Positions 7,819-15,875 of a DNA stretch of 41,131 nt are shown piece after piece. Under the pieces are notes generated by a model. It was not told the DNA's origin and made no database searches. It saw only the letters and a program-made list of their open reading frames with translations. Position 1 is the stretch's first letter. Each line of letters starts with the position of its first letter. Made by a program: the position numbers and the translations under genes. This stretch comes from CAYTAP01 sp964435775 (lineage in GTDB: Bacteria; Planctomycetota; Phycisphaerae; Tepidisphaerales; Tepidisphaeraceae), in assembly GCA_964435775.1 (NCBI GenBank), contig CAYTAP010000015.1:1-41131 (forward strand). Reading direction: 5' to 3'.

Positions 7819-9154
7819 CAATTGCCGGCCGCTTCCAGGATCGCATCCATGCTCGCACAACAAACGCCGCGCCGACGATCGCCATCGCTTCGATCATTGC
7901 GTTGATCGGGGCCAAGGGCAGAAAATACCGATCCCAAGTATGCGGCAACCACGCGGCCGTCACCCCATACACCACCGCAACCCAAATCGCCGGCACATGA
8001 TACATCCGATCCCACGCCTGTTGGGGATGACGATATAACCACGCAAGAAGTCCAAGGGCGCACACCGGCAAGAGCCAGTGATCGATGTTCATTCCCGTCC
8101 AGGAGAACGGCCCGAACTGATCGAGGCTGTGCCACACGGCCACGAGCTTGGAAGGAATCGTCGTGGTGCGATCCCACCCGATGGACGCTTGCACGGCATT
8201 GAGAGACAGCAGGTGCTTAAGCCCCCCCGCCGGGTGATGCCAGAGGTATGGATTGATCGCGTAAAAGATCACGATGGATGCCACGCCCGCGATCACTGAA
8301 CAACCGATGATCCACCATTGCCGCCGGCGATTGCTCCACGCGGCCAGCCATTCGGCGGCAAAACATGCGCCGACCACGCCAATAATCAGCAACGCATTGA
8401 GCTTCGTTCCGACGGCCAGACCACAGAGCAAACCGACGATGACTGAAAGCATCATCGCATGTCGCCAATGTTCGGCCCGGATCGCGCGAAGCGCAACCAC
8501 CAAGCCACACAAACAGGCGAGTGAAAACGCCAGCGCCGGCGCATCGAGCATCGCATGGCGCGAGGTTGAGATCAGCAGACCGCCGGAAAACAGCGCCCAC
8601 GTCGCCAGGAGGCCCGCCTCCGCCCCGGCGAGCAGAGTCACAAACATGTAGAGCAAGACGAGGCTACAGACCCCCGTCATCGCGATGGGCAAACGCGATG
8701 CCCCCACCGCGCCGGCCGGGGGAACAAGCCCATGCTCGACATTCCACGCCACGCTTTGTCGAAATTGATACCCGGGTCGAATCGGCAGTTCGCGATAGCC
8801 GGCAAGATACGAGCCGGCGCCCATCAGGTATTTGCCCATCTGCGGATTGATCGCGCCGAAGGTGTAAAAGTCATCCTCCCATGCGGGATTCGTGAAATCA
8901 TGTTTGACCCAGTAAAGATCAACCATTTTGTTGGCGACGGGGATGTAGAGTGATTCGTCCCCGTGGAAATTGTCCAGATCGGAAAGGTTGGCCGTCATGA
9001 CAAAGGTCATCGGAACGAGCGACGCCAGGAAGAGCACCGCGATCACGAAGAGGCGAACGCGACGGGCCCGTGCGGGCGAACAGGTGGCATTGTCCCTCGT
9101 GTTGGGCAATGAACCAGTCGAGATCGACGCAATGGGCTTATCCGCGCGCAGCAC
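7658..9154 (-). CDS. GT39-like polytopic membrane glycosyltransferase
   Basis: A 498-residue protein with an N-terminal membrane segment and many later ones. The first loop has HGDESLYIPVANKMVDLY, giving the Asp-Glu pair of the PMT/ArnT-type GT-C glycosyltransferases, followed by AINPQMGKYLMGAG. Later landmarks are SRHAMLDAPALAFSLAC and LPHTWDRYFLPLAPINA. Such enzymes transfer a sugar from a polyprenyl-phosphate donor to protein or lipid on the outer face of the inner membrane. GTG 9154 is preceded by AAGGGAGAAC. The last 53 codons run antisense over the 3' end of the molybdoenzyme gene (7658-7818), and that tail is low-complexity, so the frame probably read on after losing its original stop. 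Confidence 0.78.
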   Translation of the reverse strand: MLRADKPIASISTGSLPNTRDNATCSPARARRVRLFVIAVLFLASLVPMTFVMTANLSDLDNFHGDESLYIPVANKMVDLYWVKHDFTNPAWEDDFYTFGAINPQMGKYLMGAGSYLAGYRELPIRPGYQFRQSVAWNVEHGLVPPAGAVGASRLPIAMTGVCSLVLLYMFVTLLAGAEAGLLATWALFSGGLLISTSRHAMLDAPALAFSLACLCGLVVALRAIRAEHWRHAMMLSVIVGLLCGLAVGTKLNALLIIGVVGACFAAEWLAAWSNRRRQWWIIGCSVIAGVASIVIFYAINPYLWHHPAGGLKHLLSLNAVQASIGWDRTTTIPSKLVAVWHSLDQFGPFSWTGMNIDHWLLPVCALGLLAWLYRHPQQAWDRMYHVPAIWVAVVYGVTAAWLPHTWDRYFLPLAPINAMIEAMAIVGAAFVVRAWMRSWKRPAIATAAIPTPQHIPAALRPFSHARRTPYTPGSSRLGLALKSSIGWRSSVRPSDKG

Positions 9155-9345
9155 ATGTTCTCCCTTGGGGTGATTCTCCCTTTTCTATATCCATCACAAT
9201 TACCCGGATGACCAGAAATTGATCCGCCAGCGAAGGCGATTTCACGCACAACCATTTTCTGCGAAGTCGGAATAAACGGCATAGGCCGCATAGGCTGAAT
9301 TGGGGTGGCCTTGCGGGCGTTTGGGCGCACTGACGTCTCGCACGG

Positions 9346-9360
9346 TATAGTCTCGACGGA
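9346..9360 (+). promoter_or_regulatory. -10 box placed for leaderless transcription of the hydrolase gene
   Basis: TATAGT (9346-9351) ends eight bases before the ATG at 9360, so transcription would start at about 9358. There is no Shine-Dalgarno sequence before the ATG. Confidence 0.5.
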
Positions 9361-10475
9361 TGGCTTGGGATTTGTTGACATTATTTTTGATGCTCGCGGG
9401 AGCGGGGATCGTTCTGCTGCTGGTCATGGTTGTGGTGATGACGGCGCTGGTCGTGCGCCCGCCGAGGATGAGCGATGGAAAGGCGATGGCGCTGCTTCGG
9501 CGGCTCTCCCCCGGTGATTTGGGATTGCACTACGAGAAAGTCACCTTCATGGTCGATGATGCGGCCAGCGGGCGGCAAATCCCCCAGGGTGTTTCAATTC
9601 TCTTCGGTAGGGGCGGCTTCAGCCGCCGTCTTCCTCTAAACCGGCGGCTGAAGCCGCCCCTACGGCAGATCGATTCGAGAATTGAAAAGCCCCGGCAAAT
9701 CCCCATCGCGGCGTGGTGGATTCCACACCCTGAAGCCCACGGACGGTGCGTCGTCATTGTACACGGGTATGCCGATGCGAAGGTGGGCGGCATCGCATGG
9801 GCGCCGATGTTTCATCGCCTTGGGATGAACATCCTGGCGATTGATTTGCGCTGTCATGGGGAAAGTGGCGGGCGGTTTTGCAGCGCGGGGTATTACGAGC
9901 GGGATGACCTGTCGCAGGTGCTGGACCAGGTGCGCCGGGATCGTCCGGAAGATACAAAGCAAATTGTGCTGTTCGGCGTCAGCCTGGGGGCGGCGGTTGT
10001 CGCGGCGACAGCGGTCAATCGCCGGGATATCGACGCGGTCATCATGGAATGCCCCTATGCGGATTTTTGCAGCGCGGCGGTGACACATGGGCGAGTGATG
10101 GGTGTGCCGGGAGGAATCATCGCGGGCGCTGCGCTGAGGCTCGCGCAATGGCTTTCGGCCGCCGATTTCAGCGAGGTGCGCCCGGTGGACCTGATCCCCC
10201 GCATTCCCTGCCCGCTCATGATCATTCGAGGTTGCCGTGATTTTCTGGTGGATCAAAAGGATGCGGACGCATTGGAACGCGCGTCGGCGGCAAGGCCACC
10301 GGAACTCGGGCAAACCATCTTCCGGGCCATTCCGAATTGTGGGCACGTCCTGGGGCTGGAGTGTGACCCGGGATATGAAGACCAGATTGCCGCATTTGTG
10401 AACACGGCGATTGATTGCGCCCCGCCGGTTGGTTCGTCCAATCCAAGGATGGATGAGCACGCCGGAGGGCGATAA
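9360..10475 (+). CDS. Membrane-anchored alpha/beta hydrolase with an in-frame palindromic insertion
   Basis: A 371-residue protein. An N-terminal membrane helix (residues about 5-32) is followed by a serine-hydrolase fold with VVIVHGYADAK (oxyanion region), DLRCHGESGG, the nucleophile elbow GVSLGA, and plausible acid and base residues in CRDFLVD and NCGHVLG. It resembles the prolyl-oligopeptidase-like/BAAT-type hydrolases of unknown substrate (COG1073-like). Residues 76-115 do not belong to the fold. They are translated from a 120-base palindromic element whose insertion repeats the codons for RQIP. Removing it restores RQIPIAAWWIP, a normal family sequence. No stop or frameshift results. Confidence 0.85.
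   Translation: MAWDLLTLFLMLAGAGIVLLLVMVVVMTALVVRPPRMSDGKAMALLRRLSPGDLGLHYEKVTFMVDDAASGRQIPQGVSILFGRGGFSRRLPLNRRLKPPLRQIDSRIEKPRQIPIAAWWIPHPEAHGRCVVIVHGYADAKVGGIAWAPMFHRLGMNILAIDLRCHGESGGRFCSAGYYERDDLSQVLDQVRRDRPEDTKQIVLFGVSLGAAVVAATAVNRRDIDAVIMECPYADFCSAAVTHGRVMGVPGGIIAGAALRLAQWLSAADFSEVRPVDLIPRIPCPLMIIRGCRDFLVDQKDADALERASAARPPELGQTIFRAIPNCGHVLGLECDPGYEDQIAAFVNTAIDCAPPVGSSNPRMDEHAGGR
9573..9704. repeat. REPIN-like palindromic element (family D) in frame within a CDS, with 12-bp flanking duplication
   Basis: CGGCAAATCCCC occurs at 9573-9584 and again at 9693-9704, exactly 120 bases (40 codons) apart. Between them lie 11-base terminal inverted repeats (TTTCAATTCTC at 9592-9602, complement at 9677-9687) and an inner perfect 22-base inverted pair (9607-9628 and 9642-9663). 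Each inner arm starts GTAGGGG and folds as GGCGGCT-TC-AGCCGCC. All three nested symmetries share one centre, pointing to insertion of a single unit. Confidence 0.9.
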
Positions 10476-10638
10476 GGTCAACCGATTGCACAATCAATTC
10501 CGTCATTTTTTTGTTGCCAACGCAAAAAAATCGCGCATAGTACGGAGAGGGACGGTTGGAGGATGAGCAAATGCACCGGCAAGCCGCCGCGCGTTCATCC
10601 CCCAATGGCCCAACCCTTTCCATTGCACCGGATGAAAT

Positions 10639-11253
10639 ATGTTGACGCCTCGCCGAACCGCACATTTTGGGATCGCCGCAACGCTCATCGTGTTGATCTC
10701 GTCGCTGAGTGCTTTGATTGCAAAAACGATCGACGCCAACCAGCACCTCGCCCGCCCGGGCTTGTCCGCGCCGCATTTTGAACTTGATGATCTGCAGGGC
10801 AACCCCGTGAGCCTCACCAGCCTGCGCGGCAAGGTGGTCGTGCTTTATTTCACATCGGTGCGATGCCCCGCGTGTAATGACTACGCGCCGCGGGTGATCG
10901 ACCTGGCCGAGCAATACGCGGACAACACCAATGTCGAGTTTGTCGCGATCGACAGCGAATCACTCGTCGATAGCCCGGCCAACCTGGATGAAATGCGCGT
11001 GCAGGCCAAGATCCTCGGACAAACCTATCCAACGCTGGTGGATGAATCAGGGCGTGTCGCGAAGCTGTATGACGCCAAGCGGACGCCCAGTTTTTATGTC
11101 ATCGGCCCGCGAGGGGTCGTGCGGTATCGAGGGGCGTTTGATGACAATCGTCGGGAGAGCCAGGTTAAGCATACCTACGTCGCCGACGCGCTTGCGGCCT
11201 TGCTGGCCAATCAGCCCGTGGCGACCGTTGCCGCCGCCACCCCCGGGCATTGA
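10639..11253 (+). CDS. Membrane-anchored thioredoxin-like (redoxin/TlpA-type) protein
   Basis: A 204-residue protein with an N-terminal signal anchor (residues about 9-28) and a thioredoxin-fold domain from about residue 41. It shows GLSAPHFELDDLQGNPVSL, GKVVVLYFTSVRCPACNDY with a C76-P-A-C79 active site, and the cis-proline loop in RTPSFYVIGPRG. A loop carrying VFVAID-like sequence (EFVAIDSE) is typical of AhpC-TSA/redoxin members. It probably acts in the periplasm as a thiol-disulphide reductant or peroxiredoxin-like enzyme. The Cys-x-x-Cys pair argues for oxidoreductase rather than classical peroxidase. It stands 163 bases after the hydrolase and no partner is evident. Confidence 0.8.
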   Translation: MLTPRRTAHFGIAATLIVLISSLSALIAKTIDANQHLARPGLSAPHFELDDLQGNPVSLTSLRGKVVVLYFTSVRCPACNDYAPRVIDLAEQYADNTNVEFVAIDSESLVDSPANLDEMRVQAKILGQTYPTLVDESGRVAKLYDAKRTPSFYVIGPRGVVRYRGAFDDNRRESQVKHTYVADALAALLANQPVATVAAATPGH

Positions 11254-11334
11254 GATTGACTCGCCCACACCGCACACGGGCGGATTTTCCACAACATCCA
11301 ATATTTTTAGCGTGGAAGCAACCGGGCACAATGG

Positions 11335-11347
11335 TATGCTTTAGGCA
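11335..11347 (+). promoter_or_regulatory. -10 box placed for leaderless transcription of the alternative glmU
   Basis: TATGCT (11335-11340) is positioned so that +1 would fall on the A of the ATG at 11347. Only TTAGGC separates them, too close for a ribosome site. Confidence 0.45.
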
Positions 11348-12582
11348 TGCACGTAGTGATCTTTGAAGGCTCGCAGTGGAAGACGTTCGCTCCCGTGGCG
11401 CTCAGTAGGCCGGTGTTCATGCTCGCCAGCGGAATGGGCACGCTCCTGGAAAAGCAGTTGCGCTATCTGCCGGTGACGCGGCTGAGCCTGTGGGTTCGGC
11501 CGGAGTTGGAGGAATCAACGAAGCAGCGGATCGTTCCCAAGCTGTCGGTCCCCACCACCGTCAATCAGCCGCTGGATGATGAACCGGCGCTGCTCGTCAG
11601 CGGACGGTCGCTGCATCTCAAGCAATTCACCGTACCCGAAGAGGACACGGTGTCGCTGGAGGAGGGGGACATCGTCTCCTGGGCGAGAGTGCGCTCACCG
11701 GGATTGACCCATCAGGATGTGTTCCGCCGCAGCGAACCGTGGATGGCGCTCCGCAAGCTTCCGGCCGGTGAGGCGCAAAGCCGGATTCCTTCGACGCTCG
11801 CGGACCTGGTTCACTGGAACGAGGATTCTCTCATCAGCGATTCGACGCAGCTTCGCGGCAGTCCGCGCGAGGTGCCGGCCGGGCCTTATCACCTGGTCAA
11901 CAAGGCGGATGTGTGGGTGGGAAAGGATGTGAGGCTCGAACCGGGATGCGTGCTGGATGCCACCGGCGGGCCGGTCGTCATCGCCGAACACGCCGTCATC
12001 GGCGCCAACTCGGTTCTGCGCGGGCCGTGCTACATCGGACCGTATTGCAACATCCGCCCGGTCTCGATCATCCGCTCGGGGACGAGCCTGGGAACGATGT
12101 GCAAGGTCGGCGGCGAAATCAGCAACTCGATCATGTTCGGCTATTCCAACAAGACGCATGATGGATACCTGGGCGACAGTTATGTGGGCAAGTGGGTCAA
12201 CCTCGGCGCGGGGACGAGCGTGAGCAATCTGAAAAACACCTATGGGGAGATCAAGGTGGTTCTCGGCACGCGCGAGATGCCGACCGGCCGACGAAAACTC
12301 GGCGCGGTGATCGGCGATCATGCCAAGACCGCCATCGGCACGCGACTGATCGCCGGAACCTATGTCGGCTTTTGCTGTCAGCTCGGCGGATCCTCCATCG
12401 CCCCCCGCTTCAATCCGAGCCTCAGCTTCTGGACCGACCGCGCCCACGAACCCTACCGCCTGGACAAGGCGATCGAAGTGATCACCCGCGTCTTCGCACA
12501 GCAGAATCGCCCCTGGACGGCGATGGATGAAAGCATCCTCCGCTCCGTCGCCATGACCGCGCCGGGGGTGGAAGGCGTCTGA
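11347..12582 (+). CDS. Alternative GlmU-type sugar-nucleotidyl/acetyl-transferase
   Basis: A 411-residue protein. The N-terminal half has PVALSRPVFMLASGMGTLLEKQ, the degenerate nucleotidyltransferase start seen in the alternative bacterial GlmU family (TIGR03991 type), not the LAAGKGTRM of classical GlmU. The C-terminal half (from about residue 185) is a left-handed beta-helix of hexapeptides (KADVWVGKDVRLEPGCVLDA, IAEHAVIGANSVLRG) with the acetyltransferase-type KTHDGYLGDSYVGKWVNLGA stretch. Expected role: making UDP-GlcNAc from glucosamine-1-phosphate in the cytoplasm for peptidoglycan and LPS. The convergent neighbour glmS makes the preceding intermediate, which supports this. Confidence 0.82.
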   Translation: MHVVIFEGSQWKTFAPVALSRPVFMLASGMGTLLEKQLRYLPVTRLSLWVRPELEESTKQRIVPKLSVPTTVNQPLDDEPALLVSGRSLHLKQFTVPEEDTVSLEEGDIVSWARVRSPGLTHQDVFRRSEPWMALRKLPAGEAQSRIPSTLADLVHWNEDSLISDSTQLRGSPREVPAGPYHLVNKADVWVGKDVRLEPGCVLDATGGPVVIAEHAVIGANSVLRGPCYIGPYCNIRPVSIIRSGTSLGTMCKVGGEISNSIMFGYSNKTHDGYLGDSYVGKWVNLGAGTSVSNLKNTYGEIKVVLGTREMPTGRRKLGAVIGDHAKTAIGTRLIAGTYVGFCCQLGGSSIAPRFNPSLSFWTDRAHEPYRLDKAIEVITRVFAQQNRPWTAMDESILRSVAMTAPGVEGV

Positions 12583-12607
12583 TCGCGCCTGATCGTCACT
12601 TGTCTTC

Positions 12608-12679
12608 GTAGGGTCCGTGGTGCTCCGCGGACCATTGTTTCCATCGCGAAGATGGTCCGCGGAGTACCACGGACCCTAC
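12608..12679. repeat. Inverted REP pair (REPIN-like), family A copy 2
   Basis: Arms 12608-12635 and 12652-12679 (28 bases each, one mismatch, 16-base centre) repeat the element at 2866-2937, with the same GTAG foot and the same total length of 72 bases. It lies between the convergent alternative glmU and glmS genes. Confidence 0.88.
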
Positions 12680-12685
12680 GAAATC

Positions 12686-12741
12686 TTTGGAGGGCGGTGG
12701 TCCTCCGCCACCGTGGCGTCGCGGGAGCGACGCCCTCCAAA
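12686..12741. repeat. GGAG-type palindromic element able to form a three-way junction
   Basis: An 11-base outer stem (12686-12696 pairs with 12731-12741) encloses two different hairpins: one with GGCGG and CCGCC stems (12693-12709) and one GGCGTCGC/GCGACGCC with a GGGA loop. Each arm read inward begins GGAGGGCG, so it looks like two diverged REPs of the GGAG type in inverted orientation. It sits only five bases before the glmS stop codon and could also act as a transcription end for both convergent genes. Confidence 0.75.
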
Positions 12742-12746
12742 TGGCC

Positions 12747-14618
12747 TCATTCCACCGTCACGCTCTTGGCGAGGTTGCGCGGCTTATCGACGTTGCATCC
12801 GCGCGCCAATGCCGCGTGATACGCGAGCAATTGCAACGGGATAACCGTTAAGAGCGGCTGGAGTGACTCGAGGGTGTCGGGGATATAGACGACGTGATCG
12901 GAATAGCGATGGATCTGCTCATCGCCTTCGGTGGCGATGGCAATGATCCGCCCGCCGCGGGCGCGGACCTCCTCAATGTTGCTGATCACCTTGTCGTATT
13001 GCAGTCCCTGTGTCGCCAGGAAGACGACGGGCATGCCGTTGCTGATCAGCGCGATGGGCCCGTGCTTCATCTCGGCCGCCGGCATCCCCTCGGAGTGAAT
13101 GTAACTGATTTCCTTGAGTTTCAGCGCCCCTTCCAGCGCCACAGGGTAGTTGTACCCGCGTCCCAGGAACAGCCAGTTTTCCCGATCACAAAACTTCTCT
13201 GCGATCTCCTTGACATGATCGCTTTGCGTGAGGATCGATTCGATCCGCTCGGGGATCGCGCACAGGCCGTCGATGGTTTCCTGGCATTGAGACTGGCTCA
13301 TGAGCCGCCGCCGCCCGATGAAAATCGCCAGCATCGTCAGCACCGCGCACTGACAGGTGAAGGCCTTGGTGCTCGCCACGCCAATCTCCGGGCCGGCGTG
13401 AAGATAGATTCCCGCATCGGTTTCCCGCGCGATGGTGGAACCGACCATGTTGACGATGCCCAACGCCATCGCGCCCTTTTCCTTGGCCTCGCGCAACGCC
13501 GCGAGCGTGTCGGCCGTCTCCCCGGACTGACTGATCGCGATGACCACCGACCCCTCCTCGACGATCGGATTGCGATAGCGGAACTCCGATGCGTACGTCG
13601 CTTCGGTCACCACCTTCGCCAGATCCTCCAGCAGATAGTCCCCCACCAGCCCCGCGTGCCACGCGGTTCCCTGGCCGGTCAGGATGATGCGGCGCGCCTG
13701 CACGAGCTGTCGGGCGAAGTTGGAGATGCCGCCAAGCACGATGCGCCCCTCGCGCTGCTCGGCGCGCCCCCGCAGGCAGTTGTTGATCGCGTGCGGCTGC
13801 TCGAAGATTTCCTTGAGCATGTAATGCGGATAATCCCCCAGCTCATACTCCTCGAGCTTGTTTTCCAATTGCGAGACCGTGGGGCTGATTTCGATGTCGT
13901 CGATCGTCGTCGTGCGAAACGAATCGGGCTTGAGCACCGCCATCTCGTTGTCGTTCAGATAGATGACCTGCGCCGTGTGCTCGACGATCGCGCTGGCATC
14001 CGATGCGACGATGTACTCATCCTTCCCCACACCAATGATCAGCGGGCTTCCCTTCCGCGCCACGACCATCGTCTCCGGTTCATCGCGACAGACGACCGCG
14101 ATGCCGTACGTCCCCTCCACCTGGCGGAGCGCCGCCTGCACCGCGCGCTGCAGGAGCGATGTGCCCGGCGGAACATGGTTCTTTTCCTTCAAGTCCGCAT
14201 AGACATCGCCGATCAAGACCGCCAGCACTTCCGTATCGGTCTGACTGGCGAAGGTGTGTCCCTTGGCCGAGAGAAACTTCTTGAGCGCCGCGTAGTTTTC
14301 GATGATCCCGTTGTGAACCAGCGCGATGTGCCCGGCATTGTCCAGGTGCGGATGGGCATTGGTTTCCGTCGGCGCGCCATGCGTCGCCCATCGCGTGTGC
14401 GCCATCCCCACATGTCCGGCCGGCATCGCCTGTCCGCCGTTCAGCGCCGCCTCCAGCACACTGATCCGCCCCACGGCCCGCCGGACGTGCAACTCCCCCC
14501 TTTCATCAATCACGGCGATCCCGGCCGAGTCATACCCACGATATTCCAGCCGCTTCAGCCCCTCAATCAAAAGCGGCTGAGCGATTTTTCGTCCGACGTA
14601 AGCAATGATTCCGCACAT
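12747..14618 (-). CDS. glmS: Glutamine-fructose-6-phosphate aminotransferase (isomerizing)
   Basis: A 623-residue GlmS of normal length. It converts fructose-6-phosphate and glutamine to glucosamine-6-phosphate, the first step to UDP-GlcNAc. The N-terminal glutaminase begins MCGIIAYVG with the catalytic Cys2 and has LEYRGYDSAG and HTRWATHG. Two SIS sugar-binding domains follow (LTGQGTAWHAG, ISQSGETADTLAAL, GPEIGVASTKAFT, GRGYNYPVALEGALKLKEISYIHSEG), ending with KPRNLAKSVTVE. A strong GGAGG lies before ATG 14618. No glmS ribozyme is recognisable in the 230 bases upstream. It is convergent with the alternative GlmU. Confidence 0.97.
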   Translation of the reverse strand: MCGIIAYVGRKIAQPLLIEGLKRLEYRGYDSAGIAVIDERGELHVRRAVGRISVLEAALNGGQAMPAGHVGMAHTRWATHGAPTETNAHPHLDNAGHIALVHNGIIENYAALKKFLSAKGHTFASQTDTEVLAVLIGDVYADLKEKNHVPPGTSLLQRAVQAALRQVEGTYGIAVVCRDEPETMVVARKGSPLIIGVGKDEYIVASDASAIVEHTAQVIYLNDNEMAVLKPDSFRTTTIDDIEISPTVSQLENKLEEYELGDYPHYMLKEIFEQPHAINNCLRGRAEQREGRIVLGGISNFARQLVQARRIILTGQGTAWHAGLVGDYLLEDLAKVVTEATYASEFRYRNPIVEEGSVVIAISQSGETADTLAALREAKEKGAMALGIVNMVGSTIARETDAGIYLHAGPEIGVASTKAFTCQCAVLTMLAIFIGRRRLMSQSQCQETIDGLCAIPERIESILTQSDHVKEIAEKFCDRENWLFLGRGYNYPVALEGALKLKEISYIHSEGMPAAEMKHGPIALISNGMPVVFLATQGLQYDKVISNIEEVRARGGRIIAIATEGDEQIHRYSDHVVYIPDTLESLQPLLTVIPLQLLAYHAALARGCNVDKPRNLAKSVTVE

Positions 14619-14849
14619 CCAGGGACCTCCGGATTATTGTTCGATGACATGCCTTCGATGGCGCAATGGATCATGGCCGCGCGACAGGTGGACATGAAAG
14701 TTTACCTCACCTCTGGAATTCGGCAAATGAGGGGCGGCATTTGAGGGAAACGGTCCAAATCACATCGCGCCTTCCCGCCGGGTCCGATATTATGATGCGT
14801 GATGGAGAATTGGAGGCGGAAGCAGGAGGCGGGAAATAACGAAAGCCTT

Positions 14850-15296
14850 TCACCTGTAAAACGCGGCGACCTGATGGAGCAATGCGTCGGCGACGCGGAC
14901 GGCGTGGTTGGGCAGGAACGGCTGGGGAAGCTCTCGCGGGTTGAACCACTCGATCGCCGAGGATTCATCATTGAGCGCCGGTTCGCCGCCGAGCAGGCGG
15001 CACTCGAAGGAGACCGCGACATACGCGACAACATTGCCGTCGGGATAGGTAATCGTCGTGGTCGATGGATGGGAGTAGATGCCGATCAGCCGGGTGACGG
15101 CGACATCGTAACCGGTCTCCTCCTTCACCTCGCGGACGCAGGTTTGCTCGGCCGTCTCGCCGGTTTCGATCGATCCGCCGGGAAGCCCCCACAAGCCGTT
15201 GTCGGTGCGACGGTGCAGCAGGATTCGGCCGAGCTCGTCGAAGACGACGGCGCAACAACCGGTTCGTCGCAATCGTCTGGGATCGGGTGCGGGCAT
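14850..15296 (-). CDS. Nudix hydrolase
   Basis: A 148-residue single-domain protein. The Nudix box spans about residues 40-62 (GGSIETGETAEQTCVRE, then VKEETGYD), with the REVKEE metal-binding core intact. Upstream, LRRTGCCAVVFDELGRILLHRR is the usual first strand. Such enzymes cleave nucleoside diphosphates linked to another group, and this one's substrate is not evident. ATG 15296 is preceded by AGGA. A TTG at 15314 would overlap the preceding stop. It is the second gene of a two-gene unit with the basic protein at 15311-15724, 14 bases apart. Confidence 0.87.
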   Translation of the reverse strand: MPAPDPRRLRRTGCCAVVFDELGRILLHRRTDNGLWGLPGGSIETGETAEQTCVREVKEETGYDVAVTRLIGIYSHPSTTTITYPDGNVVAYVAVSFECRLLGGEPALNDESSAIEWFNPRELPQPFLPNHAVRVADALLHQVAAFYR

Positions 15297-15310
15297 GTGG
15301 AAATCCTGTT

Positions 15311-15724
15311 TCAACCGCCGGTGCGTCGGGGAAGGTTGGCGCGGTTGACATCGGCGCCGAAGGTCTGGTTGTGTCCGGTCTGGTTGCGTCCACCGGGCAT
15401 GGGCAAATTATTTCGCTTGGCGCTCGCCGGGGCCGTTTTATTCAAAAGCGCATCCATCACCTGTTGATGCGGCTTGCCGGCCTCCTCCTTGAGGTGCTTG
15501 AAACCGGCGCTCTCTTCAGCGGGCTTGGCCGCGGGTACGGCTTTCCCGGCGGACCGCGCCAGCAACATCCGCGCCGCCGCCTGGGCGGCGATGCCGGTGT
15601 CGATCATCGGCTCGGATGATGCCCCGGCGGGCGCTTTGCCCGCAGCGGCGCTTTTCTTCGCGGAGCTTCGAGCGGCTTTGGGCGCCGCCTTTTTGGCCGG
15701 AGCGGCTTTCTTGGGCGTGGGCAT
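15311..15724 (-). CDS. Small Lys/Ala/Pro-rich basic protein of unknown function
   Basis: A 137-residue protein. Residues 1-35 are a histone-H1-like tail (MPTPKKAAPAKKAAPKAARS...). Residues about 38-100 look helical (TGIAAQAAARMLLAR, EESAGFKHLKEEAGKPHQQVM). The C-terminal 40 residues are Asn/Gln/Arg-rich and probably disordered (NQTGHNQTFGADVNRANLP). It is not a recognised family. The N-terminal composition suggests nucleic-acid or polyanion binding, while the C-terminal region looks specifically conserved rather than random. AGGAAC precedes the ATG. It leads the Nudix gene in the same orientation. Confidence 0.7.
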   Translation of the reverse strand: MPTPKKAAPAKKAAPKAARSSAKKSAAAGKAPAGASSEPMIDTGIAAQAAARMLLARSAGKAVPAAKPAEESAGFKHLKEEAGKPHQQVMDALLNKTAPASAKRNNLPMPGGRNQTGHNQTFGADVNRANLPRRTGG

Positions 15725-15875
15725 GGTGTGTTCCTGAACTGGGGTTGACCTCGATCATCAAAAGCCGGCGCGTCCACCCGGTTGACCTTGCGGAGCGCCG
15801 CGCACGGGATCATTCTATCCATCCGGTGCGGGCGAACAACACGAGGGGTGCGATTGCTCAAGGGATCAACGACGC

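Noticed and set aside
12894..14744. A 616-codon plus-strand open frame opposite glmS
   Set aside because: It mirrors the complete, well-conserved glmS on the minus strand. Its protein is His/Arg/Asp-rich with no domain, as expected for a shadow in GC-rich DNA.
14619..14849. A possible glmS riboswitch/ribozyme in the glmS leader
   Set aside because: No recognisable core of the glmS ribozyme is seen, and the leader reads as ordinary sequence with only a ribosome site.
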